From: Spirochaetota bacterium
GTDB taxonomy: Bacteria; Spirochaetota; Spirochaetia; Treponematales; Treponemataceae
DNA: 64,000 nt
Reading direction: 5' to 3'
Assembly (NCBI GenBank): GCA_023443865.1
Contig: JAEZST010000022.1
Span: forward strand, 124,001 to 188,000
Positions 27,030 to 35,839 of this stretch are shown one piece after another. A program made the position numbers and the translations under genes. The notes below the pieces were generated by a model that was not told the origin of the DNA, ran no database searches, and saw only the letters and a list, made by a program, of their open reading frames with translations. How positions within the stretch are numbered: the stretch's first letter is position 1; every line of letters begins with the position of its first letter.

Positions 27030-27557
27030 ATGACAAGCGGCGAAGTGCTTTCAGAATCGCTCGAAGATTATCTCGAGGCCATCTATCGGCTCATTCTCGA
27101 AAAGAACGCGGCACGGGTAAAGGATATCGCCTCCGCGCTTAAGGTGCGCTATCCCTCCGTTACCGTCGCCGTGGCCGCCCTCGAAAAGCGCGGGCTGATC
27201 ACCCACGAGCGCTACGGCGGAATAAACCTAACCAAGGCCGGCTACGAGGCCGCCGCGAAGGTTACGGAACGACACCGGCTCCTGCGGGGCTTTTTCGCGA
27301 ACGTTCTCGGCTGCCAGCCCTCGGTGGCAGACGAAACCGCCTGTCGGGTGGAGCACGCGTTGCCCTCCCCGGTTTTCGACCGACTCACCCAATTCATAAA
27401 ATACCTCTACGTGTCCCACGAGGACCCGGAGGGCTGGATTCGCTCCTTCTCCCGCTTTGTCGAGGGCGAGGGCGGGGTAGGGGACGGAAAGAACGCTATG
27501 GACCGCTATTTCGACGGAACGGGATTCGAGCTGGAAGGAGAGCCGCGTGACGATTGA
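27030..27557 (+). CDS. Metal-dependent repressor of the DtxR/MntR family
   Basis: 175 residues. N-terminal winged helix (about 8-70: ESLEDYLEAIYRLI, VRYPSVTVAVAALEKRGL) and a metal-binding/dimerisation domain with the expected ligands: Asp and Glu of EDYLEAIY, His of TERHRLL, and Glu, Glu, His in ADETACRVEHAL. These fit an MntR-like (Mn2+ or Fe2+) sensor. There is no SH3-like third domain. It is not next to a metal transporter here, so its regulon lies elsewhere. Confidence 0.9.
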   Translation: MTSGEVLSESLEDYLEAIYRLILEKNAARVKDIASALKVRYPSVTVAVAALEKRGLITHERYGGINLTKAGYEAAAKVTERHRLLRGFFANVLGCQPSVADETACRVEHALPSPVFDRLTQFIKYLYVSHEDPEGWIRSFSRFVEGEGGVGDGKNAMDRYFDGTGFELEGEPRDD

Positions 27558-27628
27558 TCTATTGGAATCGGGCCGCCTCGCCTTTTGCCTTCGCGAAACC
27601 GACGGTCGGAAAAATCCAATACCCGGTC

Positions 27629-27658
27629 GTGAAAATGCCCCTCCCGTCGGGGTATGCT
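27629..27658 (+). promoter_or_regulatory. Possible promoter of the SGNH esterase gene
   Basis: GTGAAA (27629-27634) and TATGCT (27653-27658) with an 18-base spacer; 7 bases then lead to the ATG at 27666, which lacks a Shine-Dalgarno. The -35 is weak. Confidence 0.35.
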
Positions 27659-27665
27659 CATGGCC

Positions 27666-28385
27666 ATGGAAAACCGAATAACCCTTTACATAGCCGGCGA
27701 CTCCACCGCCGCTGCCAAGGAAGAGCGCGCGCGCCCCGAAACCGGTTGGGGCGAATGCCTGCCGGCCTACCTCTCTCCCTCCGTCCGCGTGGAAAACCGC
27801 GCGGCGAACGGCCGCAGCTCCCGCTCCTTCCTCGAGGAGGGTCGCCTTGAAGCCATCCTCGGAACGATCCGTCCCGGGGACTACCTCTTAATCCAATTCG
27901 GCCACAACGACTCCAAGGAAGACCCCGCGCGCAGGACCGAACCCGTATCGGAATTCCCCGCCACGCTCCTCCGGTACGCGGAAGGAGCCCGGGCCGCTGG
28001 CGCCGTTCCCGTCCTCCTGACTCCCGTCGTCCGCCGGCATTTCGAAACCGCCGGACGGGATCGGGAACTTTCCGTCCTCAAAGACACCCACGGCCCGTAC
28101 CTCGCCGCCGTAAAACGCCTTGCCGCCGCCGAAGGCCTCGCGCTCCTCGACCTGGAATCCCGCACCCGCGCAGTGGTTGAAAGCCTGGGCGAACGGGAGT
28201 CCCGCCGCCTTTATCTCCATCTCGCGCCCGGCGAATTCGCGCGGTATCCCAATGGCCTCGCCGACGACACCCATTTCTCGCCCGCCGGCGCCGACCGCGT
28301 CGCCTCCCTCGCGGCCGCTGAAATTCTCCGCCTCTCCCCTTTCTTTCCCTCACTCGAGCCGCTTGCCCGCCTCGTCAGGGCGTAA
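27666..28385 (+). CDS. SGNH/GDSL hydrolase, rhamnogalacturonan acetylesterase-like
   Basis: 239 residues from the ATG at 27666; an in-frame ATG at 27654 overlaps the likely -10 box. All four SGNH blocks are visible: AGDSTAA (nucleophile Ser), NGRSSRSF (Gly block), FGHNDSK (Asn) and DDTHFSPAGA (Asp and His). The order and wording match rhamnogalacturonan acetylesterases (CE12-like), which deacetylate pectin fragments. No signal peptide, so it would act on imported oligomers, in line with the cytoplasmic GH enzymes of this window. Confidence 0.88.
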   Translation: MENRITLYIAGDSTAAAKEERARPETGWGECLPAYLSPSVRVENRAANGRSSRSFLEEGRLEAILGTIRPGDYLLIQFGHNDSKEDPARRTEPVSEFPATLLRYAEGARAAGAVPVLLTPVVRRHFETAGRDRELSVLKDTHGPYLAAVKRLAAAEGLALLDLESRTRAVVESLGERESRRLYLHLAPGEFARYPNGLADDTHFSPAGADRVASLAAAEILRLSPFFPSLEPLARLVRA

Positions 28386-28549
28386 GGCGCTTCCTGAGGG
28401 GGAACGCCCTCCCGGTGGCCGCCGGCCTTTCCGGCAGTAAGCGCTCAAGCCCCAAAGACGCGGTTCCCCCTGGCTCCAAAGCCTCGTGTCTCGCGCGCGG
28501 ACCCTGCACGGTAGCTATCGTTGGGCAGGAGAGTATGTTAGCCAAGGTT

Positions 28550-28569
28550 GTTACCTACCGGTAGGTAAC
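28550..28569. promoter_or_regulatory. Perfect 20-bp palindrome (candidate operator)
   Basis: Half-site GTTACCTACC is followed at once by its exact inverted copy. The half-site resembles that of the trp-promoter palindromes (GTTACTAC) but with one extra base. No protein can be assigned. Confidence 0.4.
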
Positions 28570-28583
28570 GCCGGGGGGCGCGC

Positions 28584-28601
28584 AAGCCCCTTCGGGCTTT
28601 T
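28584..28601 (+). terminator. Short hairpin with T run upstream of the RHS gene
   Basis: AAGCCC (28584-28589), loop CTTC, GGGCTT (28594-28599), ending in TTTT. It is nested in a weaker outer pairing (GGGG near 28573 with CCCC near 28608). It may stop transcription coming from the esterase gene. Confidence 0.4.
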
Positions 28602-28689
28602 ACGCCACCCCCAAGTTATTTCTTTCCGCCTCTTTTTTTCGGGCATTCCCGCCGCGCGAAACGACAAGCACCGGCGGGAGTACAAACGC

Positions 28690-31600
28690 ATGAAAAAACA
28701 CATGGCCGTCCCGCTGAACGGCATCGTTCTCGCGGCGGCGCTCGCGGCCGGGATCTATTTTTCTTTCGCTTCGGCGTGGGGCTTTACGGGGATTCGGATT
28801 CCCAGCTATGACGCCGCGACGAGCAGCGTGGTATATCGCGCCTTCCAAAGCCGCGCCGTTATCGTCGATTCGGGAATTCGAATCGAGCTCTCGAACGGCG
28901 TATCCGTGGAACGCGCGCAAAGCCAACCGGTCTGGATCGTGGGCGAGGGCTGGAAACGGTGGAGCGAATCCCCTTCTTCCTTCGCCCCGGGCCGCCACGT
29001 TCTGTATCGCGAAGGCGGTTCGGCGCGGCCGGTCGCCATCGCGTCCCTGTCGCGTACCGGCGTCGGGGAGTACCGCACCTACGTGAACGTCGAAGGAACC
29101 CACTGTTATTTTTATCGCGGGGTACTCGTCCATAATTGTACGGTAGACTACGGCGTTCCGGGCTCCCCGATTCAGGATTGCCATTCCAGCGGTTGCCCTT
29201 CCAGCTGCGACTACATACCGCCGCCTCCCATCGATGACCATGACGGTAGCGATGGCAGCGGCGGAAGCGGGGGCAATGGCGGCGGTAGTGGCGGCGGTAG
29301 TGGCGGAAGCGGAGGCGGTGGAGGCAGTTCCACCCCGTCGCCCTGTTCCACCTGCCATAACACCTCCTGTACGTGCGCCGAAACCCGCAAGCAATCCGCG
29401 GATACCGTAGCGGAAAACGAGGCGAACGCGGCAGACGCCGCCGCCGGGGCCGAGCAAAAGGGCAATGAAGAAAAAAAGGCGGCTGAATCTACGGCCTTGG
29501 CCAACGGCTCGCGCGCCGCGGGCGATCCCGTACTCACCTCTTCGGGCATCTACGTCATGAGCGAGGAGGATCTGGCCGTTACCAGAACCTACCGCAGCGG
29601 CTCCGCCGCGCCGGGATTACCCGCGGGCGGTTGGTTTTACAGTACCGATAGCCGGCTCCTCCGCGGTTTCGACCATGCCGCGATAGAGGTCGCGGCCCTC
29701 TTGCAAGGCTATCAAGAAAACCTGAACGCTGCTGCAGAGACCTTCTGGCGGTACAACGGCTCGGAATATTCCCAAGAGGGTATCGACATTCTTGCCGCCC
29801 AAGCGTCGATTAACGCCCTGTGCGATGCCTGGGCTTCCCGCTCGGACCGGGCAGAAACCCTTGCGGCGCTGAACGGGCGGTTCCCCCTTCGCGGCATCGC
29901 GGAAAACCTGCTGCATACCGGAAACGATACCCTCGTTTGGGTCGACCCGTCGGGTTCCCCGGTGGTGTTTATCCCCGAACCCGGTGAAACGGGGCGGTGG
30001 ATACCCGCGAATGCGGCGTCAAAGGGCATCGTTATAGACTCCACGGACGGTAAAGACGCCGCGGAGGCGACGGGCTTTACGCTGACGGGCAGAAACGGCG
30101 TGGTCAGATCCTTCGATCAGTGGGGTTTACCCGTCGCGGTAACGGAATTGCGCGGAGAACGTGAGTCGTACGCGCGCGACGAAGGGACCGGCCGCGTCGT
30201 CTCCGTTTCCGACGCGCACGGCGCGGTCTGGAACCTCGAATACGCCGATGACGGGGCCTTGAGCGCGCTAGCGGGCCCGTTGGGTCAATCTGTCTCCTAC
30301 GCTTACGATACCGCGGGCGGCAACGGGCTCCTTGCCTCCGTCACGGACTCGGACGGGGACACGGTACGCTTTGGCTACGATACTTCAGGCCGCCTCGTCG
30401 CGGTCACGAAGCCCGATTCCCTCGCCCCTCAGGACAGCGTCGTCGAAATTTCCTACGGGGCGGAAAATTCCGGAGGACCCCTCGTCACCGCCACGTGTCA
30501 CGAAGAGGGCGGTACGGAAACCTTCGCGTATTATCCGGCCGAGAACCGTACCCGCTACGCTAACCAGTGCGAAATAGTCACCGATTACTATTACGACGAA
30601 TCGCACCGACCGGTTAAGGAAGTCGCGCCCGACGGCATGGTGACGGAATACGCGTACGCCGGCGCTTCGTCCGCGCCGAGCGCGGTCTATCGGTACCATA
30701 CAAGCGGTAGCCGCCCCTCGGTTCCCTGGGTACGGTATACCTACGACGCCGCGCGGAATAACCCGATAAAGGCGGTCTACGCGGACCAATCCTACGAGGA
30801 ATGGTCCTGGAACGGCCTCGACCAAATGACCTCGTATCGTGACCGCGACGGCGCGGTTACGAAGCAAACCTTCGACGCGTACGGCAACCTGACCATGCGC
30901 GGCATGGTCGCGAACGGAACCCTGACGAAAACCTACGAGGCGGGGTACGACGCCCCGAGGGGCCGCCTGCTTTGGGAACGGGCGGCGAACCGGGTCAAGT
31001 GGACCTACTCCTACGATACGGACACCGGATACCCGTCAAGCCGGAACGCGACGGTAAACGGCGAAACGCTTACCGAGTACTGGGCCTACGATATTGTGGG
31101 GCGCCTCGTTTCCTCCACCGACGGCGAGGGGCGCGTCACGAGCTACGCGTACCGCCCGAAGACCGTCACCGAGGACGGAACCGTTCTTCGTTCCCTCGAA
31201 GTCGCCGCTCCCGGGGGCCTGCGAAGAACCCTGTATTACAACGACCGCAAAGATCCCGTGACGGTCGTCGAAGAAGACGTCAAGACGGGCAAAACGCGAA
31301 CCACGGCCATCGCATACGATCGGCGGCACCTCCCCGTACGGGTTACCGACGCGGCGGGAAACGTCACGGAATACGCGTATCGCGCCGACGGCCTTTTGGC
31401 CCGGGAAACCCGTGGCCCATGGTCCACCCTGTACGAATACCATCCCGTCACCGGCGAAGCGCAGTCGGTTACGCTGCGAAAGGTAATCGGCGCGGACGGC
31501 GAGGGAAACCCCGTATACGCGCGGTCGTTGGTTTCGTATTCCTCGTCGCGCGACGGATCAGGGAACCTCGTCCGCACGGTAACCTCGCCAAACCCGGCCG

Positions 31601-34600
31601 GTATCGAGGCCGTCGCCACGGTCTCGTCAGTCTATTCCTACGATTCCTTCGATCGGCTCGTCGCCGTAAAGAATGCCGCGGGCGAGGTGTCCTCTCGGGG
31701 TTTCAGCCCCGCCGGCCGCTTACGGTCCGAACAGACGGCCTCAGGCGGCTGGCTCGGCTATTCGTACGATTCCGCGGGGTATCCGTCGAAAGCGGGCAGG
31801 GTGGCTTCGTCGGGCTTTTCCGCGATTCCCGATCCCGTCACGGTGTATCATAACGCCGACGGCAGCATAAACCGCCGAACCGACCGCGAAGGACTCACCG
31901 TTTACCGCGAATACGACGGGCTCGGCCGTCTCCGCCGGGAATACTCCGCCGCGGGCGAAAAAACGTTCGCGTACGACAAGGCCGGGCGCCTCATTCGGCA
32001 AGGCGTGAAAACCCTGGCCCAAAAGCCGCTTCTAGCGGCGGCCCCGTCGGGTTCCGCCGAAACCTACACCGTATGGGCGTATGAGGATACGAAAAGAACG
32101 GTGACGGTCAGCGAAGGCGGGCTCTACGAGACCGTATGGACCCTGGACGCCTGGGGAAACCCGGTAAAAAAAGCGGATTCGCGGGGGAACGCCGCAGAAA
32201 TCGCCTATGACGGCCTCGGCCGCCCCTCGGAGGAAAGGGATCCCTACGGCCGCAGTACACGTTATTCGTGGAACGCGCTCGGAAAACTCGCGCGAATCGA
32301 CCGTCCTGACGCGTCCTTTGAAACGTATGAGTACGATGAGCGGGGAAACCTTACGGAAGCGCGGGACGCCTTGGGCGTTCGGTGGAAGGGCTCCTACAAC
32401 CCCGCGGGCCTTCTCGCGGAGGAGTCGGGCCGTCCGGGCATCGACAAGGCGTATGCTTACGACACCCTCGGCCGTCTCATATCGGTAAAGACCGGCGGCG
32501 TCGTGACGGAACGGTATGAATACGAAAATCGGGGAACGATCATCCGGTACTCTTCCGGATCGGCGGAAAAATACTCGTACGCTAAGAACGCTTACGGCGA
32601 ACTGGTAAGCGAAACCAATCGCTTAAATAAGAAGAAGGATTACGGGTACGACGATGAGGGCTCGCCGGTCTCCGAAACCGCCTTTTCAGGGGCAAAATTC
32701 GCCACGCGCTCCGATCCCCTGACCCTTACCGCGGTCAGTTCGAGAAACGGAGTCGTCCATTCCGCGGTGGTCGCCGATTACTCCGGTAGAATCGTTTCCG
32801 CGTCGTCTGAATCGGGAACCATCCGCTTTTCCTACGACGCGGGGGGCCGCATGGTAAAGCAAGTAGACGAGGGCGCGGGAGAAACCACCGCGTGGGAATA
32901 CGACGCGGACGGGCGGCGAACGCGCATGAAAAGCGGCAATAGGGACGTGCGCTACGCGTACGGCAAGGCCGGGGAACTCCTTTCCGTATTCGATACCGGT
33001 ACGCGCCTGTCGGTATCGTTTGCCTACGATTCCCTGTTCCGCGAAACCGAGCGGAGGTTCGGTAACGGGGTTATCCAGAAAACGGCGCGAGACCCCGTCG
33101 GCAGGGTCTCGATGATCCGCGAGTATTCCGCGGGCGGCGAACTGCTTCGCGGCGAGGGGTACCTTTACGACGAGAGCGGTCGCCGCTCCCACGCGGTCAC
33201 TGAATCCGGCGCCGTCACGAGGTACGAGTACGACGGACAGTCCCGGCTATCCTCCGTTTCGTATCCCGCGACGGAAGCGCTCGTCGAGACCGCCCGCCTC
33301 GAGGCCCTCGACTCGGGGCTCTCGCTTCCGACCGGTTCGCCCGTCGCCGCGGCCAGGTATTTCGACGCGAAGGAATACGCTACCCTCCGCGCCCTCCTGG
33401 ATTCCATGGGGCCCTTGCGCTCCAACGCGCTGAAGCCCTCCGCGCCCGCGTGGACCGAGGTCTATACCTACGACGAGCGCGGGAATCGCGCGAGCAAGGC
33501 TACTCCCTGGGGCGTTATCAGGTATGAATACGACGCCGAGAACCGGATGACCAAGGCCGGAGCCGTCGTTTACGCGTATAACGACGACGGGTATCTCGTT
33601 ATGGAAAGCGGGTTGCGAAAATCCGCCACCTATACCTATAATGCATTCAATAGAATGGAAAGTTCCACCGTTACCGATAGGGAAAGTAAAAGCCAAACGG
33701 TCTCGCGATACGGCTACGACGCGCTGAATCGCCGAACGCTCCTCCGGGACTCAGGCGGTACGCTTCGCAGAACGCTGTACGACGGGCTCTCGTTCGACGT
33801 GCTGCGCGAGGCATCCGCCTTCGACGACGGGTCGTTTACCCGCATGGGTCGTCCGGCGGTCGGCGGCGGCGACGGGTTGAGCTCGACGGGCCGTTACGTA
33901 TGGATCGACGAGAGGGGCCAAGATGCCCGCACCGTCGTTACACCTTCCCCTTCGTCCGATCGATACGCCGGCGAGAGAACCCCCCTGTACGCGTCGGGTT
34001 ATGCCGTGGGGACGGCCCTCGAAAGTACCGCCACAATCCGGGGCGGACCCGCGTATTTCGGCACCGATCTTCTCGGTTCCGTCCGTTCCGCGACCGACGC
34101 CTACGGCACCGCGGCCTTCTCTTGCGAATACGACGCCTTCGGTACGCCTTTGCTCGGCGATTTCTCCAGCGGAATTTCCGCCGCCTATACCGGGAAGCCC
34201 TACGACCCCGTCACCGGCCTCTACGACTACGGCTACCGCGACTACGCCCCCACCCAAGCCCGCTTCACCACCCCCGACCCCATCCGCGACGGCCGCAACT
34301 GGTTCTCCTACGTCAACAACGACCCGGTAAACTGGGTAGATCCGTGGGGGTTGATCGCAAACTCAATAACTTCCGCATTTAAAATGAATGATACTGACTG
34401 GAAAGATAATCAAATCAATAATGTTCAAGGTTCACAGAATACTCTGGGGAAACAAGGTTGTGCCATTGATTTAGTCGCTAATATTTCAACTACTGCAAAT
34501 GGTACTAATACTACTCCACAAGATTTGAACTCTAAAACCAGTACTTTTTCTACAAAAGGAAGTATTGATATAAGTTGGTCTGGTGCAGGGAATAATGCAG

Positions 34601-34968
34601 GCCTTGAGATCGAAAGATCTGCACAATATAGTTATTCATCACTAAATAAAGCTGCTGCGCAATATAAACTTGATAAAGCAATAGTTTCACCTGAAAAAGT
34701 TTACATTGGTGTTCAAGTTCCAATCACAGTTAAAGGTAAAGTCGAATCCCATTGGGTTGGCGTTGATGGTCAACCAGTTGTTGACTATGATGGGACAACA
34801 TATTTAAAAGTCTCTGCAACATCAATAAATGATAATTCCGGGAGAACAGTAAATCCAAATTGGAAGTATGACGCCACAACAGATTCGTTATATGTCAGAA
34901 AGGATTCAGTCACAGGGACTATCATTGCAAGGAAAAAAGATGATCCGAATCCACTTAAGAATAAGTAA
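28690..34968 (+). CDS. RHS-repeat polymorphic toxin with N-terminal degenerate Hint-like module and C39-peptidase-like C-terminal tip
   Basis: 2092 residues. Signal-like hydrophobic segment (about 9-29). Residues about 30-150 resemble a worn Hint/intein fold ending in VEGTHCYFYRGVLVHNC (His148, Asn149, Cys150). A Cys-rich part and a Gly/Ser linker (about 190-215) follow, then a DUF6531-like entry (GDPVLTSSGIYVMSEEDLAV) and some 30 or more YD repeats (about 500-1840). The RHS core ends with RFTTPDPIRDGRNWFSYVNN and DPWGL near residue 1888. The last 204 residues are encoded by AT-rich DNA and carry QGCAIDLVANI (Cys1924), TPQDLN and SHWVGVDG (His2021), which fits a C39-like cysteine peptidase. 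The start at 28690 is preferred over an upstream frame extension because a signal sequence follows directly. Predicted to be exported and to deliver a proteolytic toxin to competitors; activity is inferred. Confidence 0.88.
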   Translation: MKKHMAVPLNGIVLAAALAAGIYFSFASAWGFTGIRIPSYDAATSSVVYRAFQSRAVIVDSGIRIELSNGVSVERAQSQPVWIVGEGWKRWSESPSSFAPGRHVLYREGGSARPVAIASLSRTGVGEYRTYVNVEGTHCYFYRGVLVHNCTVDYGVPGSPIQDCHSSGCPSSCDYIPPPPIDDHDGSDGSGGSGGNGGGSGGGSGGSGGGGGSSTPSPCSTCHNTSCTCAETRKQSADTVAENEANAADAAAGAEQKGNEEKKAAESTALANGSRAAGDPVLTSSGIYVMSEEDLAVTRTYRSGSAAPGLPAGGWFYSTDSRLLRGFDHAAIEVAALLQGYQENLNAAAETFWRYNGSEYSQEGIDILAAQASINALCDAWASRSDRAETLAALNGRFPLRGIAENLLHTGNDTLVWVDPSGSPVVFIPEPGETGRWIPANAASKGIVIDSTDGKDAAEATGFTLTGRNGVVRSFDQWGLPVAVTELRGERESYARDEGTGRVVSVSDAHGAVWNLEYADDGALSALAGPLGQSVSYAYDTAGGNGLLASVTDSDGDTVRFGYDTSGRLVAVTKPDSLAPQDSVVEISYGAENSGGPLVTATCHEEGGTETFAYYPAENRTRYANQCEIVTDYYYDESHRPVKEVAPDGMVTEYAYAGASSAPSAVYRYHTSGSRPSVPWVRYTYDAARNNPIKAVYADQSYEEWSWNGLDQMTSYRDRDGAVTKQTFDAYGNLTMRGMVANGTLTKTYEAGYDAPRGRLLWERAANRVKWTYSYDTDTGYPSSRNATVNGETLTEYWAYDIVGRLVSSTDGEGRVTSYAYRPKTVTEDGTVLRSLEVAAPGGLRRTLYYNDRKDPVTVVEEDVKTGKTRTTAIAYDRRHLPVRVTDAAGNVTEYAYRADGLLARETRGPWSTLYEYHPVTGEAQSVTLRKVIGADGEGNPVYARSLVSYSSSRDGSGNLVRTVTSPNPAGIEAVATVSSVYSYDSFDRLVAVKNAAGEVSSRGFSPAGRLRSEQTASGGWLGYSYDSAGYPSKAGRVASSGFSAIPDPVTVYHNADGSINRRTDREGLTVYREYDGLGRLRREYSAAGEKTFAYDKAGRLIRQGVKTLAQKPLLAAAPSGSAETYTVWAYEDTKRTVTVSEGGLYETVWTLDAWGNPVKKADSRGNAAEIAYDGLGRPSEERDPYGRSTRYSWNALGKLARIDRPDASFETYEYDERGNLTEARDALGVRWKGSYNPAGLLAEESGRPGIDKAYAYDTLGRLISVKTGGVVTERYEYENRGTIIRYSSGSAEKYSYAKNAYGELVSETNRLNKKKDYGYDDEGSPVSETAFSGAKFATRSDPLTLTAVSSRNGVVHSAVVADYSGRIVSASSESGTIRFSYDAGGRMVKQVDEGAGETTAWEYDADGRRTRMKSGNRDVRYAYGKAGELLSVFDTGTRLSVSFAYDSLFRETERRFGNGVIQKTARDPVGRVSMIREYSAGGELLRGEGYLYDESGRRSHAVTESGAVTRYEYDGQSRLSSVSYPATEALVETARLEALDSGLSLPTGSPVAAARYFDAKEYATLRALLDSMGPLRSNALKPSAPAWTEVYTYDERGNRASKATPWGVIRYEYDAENRMTKAGAVVYAYNDDGYLVMESGLRKSATYTYNAFNRMESSTVTDRESKSQTVSRYGYDALNRRTLLRDSGGTLRRTLYDGLSFDVLREASAFDDGSFTRMGRPAVGGGDGLSSTGRYVWIDERGQDARTVVTPSPSSDRYAGERTPLYASGYAVGTALESTATIRGGPAYFGTDLLGSVRSATDAYGTAAFSCEYDAFGTPLLGDFSSGISAAYTGKPYDPVTGLYDYGYRDYAPTQARFTTPDPIRDGRNWFSYVNNDPVNWVDPWGLIANSITSAFKMNDTDWKDNQINNVQGSQNTLGKQGCAIDLVANISTTANGTNTTPQDLNSKTSTFSTKGSIDISWSGAGNNAGLEIERSAQYSYSSLNKAAAQYKLDKAIVSPEKVYIGVQVPITVKGKVESHWVGVDGQPVVDYDGTTYLKVSATSINDNSGRTVNPNWKYDATTDSLYVRKDSVTGTIIARKKDDPNPLKNK

Positions 34969-34980
34969 GGGGCTTCCATT

Positions 34981-35604
34981 ATGAAGAAAACAATTACGTT
35001 GTTAGTAATTCAGGCTCTTGTTGCTACATTTTTTGCATCAGCGGAGACTTTGTCAAATTCCTTTGTTGCTCTTAAACTTAATGAGCGGTTGAATTATTCG
35101 TTAAAGGATTCTTCGACAAATCCGGATAAATTTACTTTGTCGGTTTTTGCGTATGATAATCAGAAACATGAAAGGCAAATATTTGAAATGGATGGTTATA
35201 ATTTCATGTTCAAACCGGATAATCAGAGTAAAACCGGAAAGTGGTTGTTATTTAGTGTTGTTTCCCAAAAAGGAGAAAAAGATAAGCCTTACATAGATGA
35301 TCTTTATTATATTGATGGACTAACAGGGTGTGTATCGAAGTTATATTCAACGACAAATCTTGACTATCTTTTAAATAACTCAGCAACTATAATTTGTTTA
35401 TATGATTTCTTACGGTCCAAAGAAACACCTACCATTGATATCTATCAATTCCCTAGCATGGAAATTATTAAGACTATTAGAGTAGATGAATTGACGGATA
35501 AAAGGACTTCGCCGGATACAATCTCTTATAAAGATAATAAGTTTATAATAGAAATTAGTAATGATGGCCCTGATTATAAAACCATCGAAATTCCTGTACC
35601 ATAA
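34981..35604 (+). CDS. Exported protein of unknown family, candidate immunity protein for the RHS toxin
   Basis: 207 residues, 12 bases after the RHS gene with an AAGGGG site, so cotranscribed and cotranslated. Signal peptide (about 1-21, VIQALVATFFASAE) and a soluble, Lys/Asp/Tyr-rich mature part with predicted beta content (YNFMFKPDN, GKWLLFSVVSQKG, LYYIDGLTGCV). No known family was recognised. Base composition is as AT-rich as the RHS tip and unlike the rest of the window, which suggests tip and partner were acquired together. Position, size and export fit a periplasmic immunity factor. This is inference from context only. Confidence 0.75.
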   Translation: MKKTITLLVIQALVATFFASAETLSNSFVALKLNERLNYSLKDSSTNPDKFTLSVFAYDNQKHERQIFEMDGYNFMFKPDNQSKTGKWLLFSVVSQKGEKDKPYIDDLYYIDGLTGCVSKLYSTTNLDYLLNNSATIICLYDFLRSKETPTIDIYQFPSMEIIKTIRVDELTDKRTSPDTISYKDNKFIIEISNDGPDYKTIEIPVP

Positions 35605-35651
35605 GAGATTATTGCAAATTTTGAGAGTATACCTTGTCCCATATAAGTTCA

Positions 35652-35700
35652 GGTTAACTGGCTAGCGCCGAAAGGCGCATGTCCAGTTGAACCACTTTTT
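35652..35700 (+). terminator. Hairpin terminator after the immunity candidate
   Basis: GGTTAACTGG (35652-35661) pairs imperfectly with CCAGTTGAACC (35683-35693), enclosing a perfect GCGCC-GAAA-GGCGC hairpin (35665-35678), and is followed by AC and five T. Confidence 0.6.
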
Positions 35701-35733
35701 ATATTGGCCTTTCTTCAATCAAATCCTAACGAT

Positions 35734-35778
35734 GCTTCAACCTGATAAACCGGGACAAGCCCGGTTTACAGGTTAAGC
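35734..35778. repeat. Long imperfect inverted repeat (about 19-bp stem)
   Basis: GCTT-C-AACCTG-A-TAAACCGGG (35734-35754), loop ACAAG, CCCGGTTTA-CAGGTT-AAGC (35760-35778). Two single-base bulges. No T run follows, so it is not a standard terminator; it could be a mobile-element or recombination remnant. Confidence 0.5.
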
Positions 35779-35839
35779 TTAGGTTAGTATTTCTTTATCC
35801 GGTATATTAAGTACATGAAACCAGCTTTTCCAGTTTTTT

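Larger units (their letters stand above)
28386..28689. other. 304-base gap upstream of the RHS gene
   Basis: No convincing gene. It contains GC-rich inverted repeats after the esterase stop, a perfect 20-bp palindrome (28550-28569) and a short hairpin with T run (28584-28601). No clear sigma-70 promoter for the RHS gene was found; GGGAG lies about 10 bases before its ATG. Confidence 0.6.

Noticed and set aside
28566..28618. Integron attC-like site (TAAC ... GTTA flanking a hairpin)
   Set aside because: Length is right, but the right-hand core reads GTTATTT rather than GTTRRRY, the spacing of inner boxes does not fit, and no integrase or cassette array is near.
28486..28689. Upstream in-frame extension of the RHS gene
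   Set aside because: It would place 68 residues before a signal sequence and translate through a palindrome and hairpin; no family-like sequence is seen.
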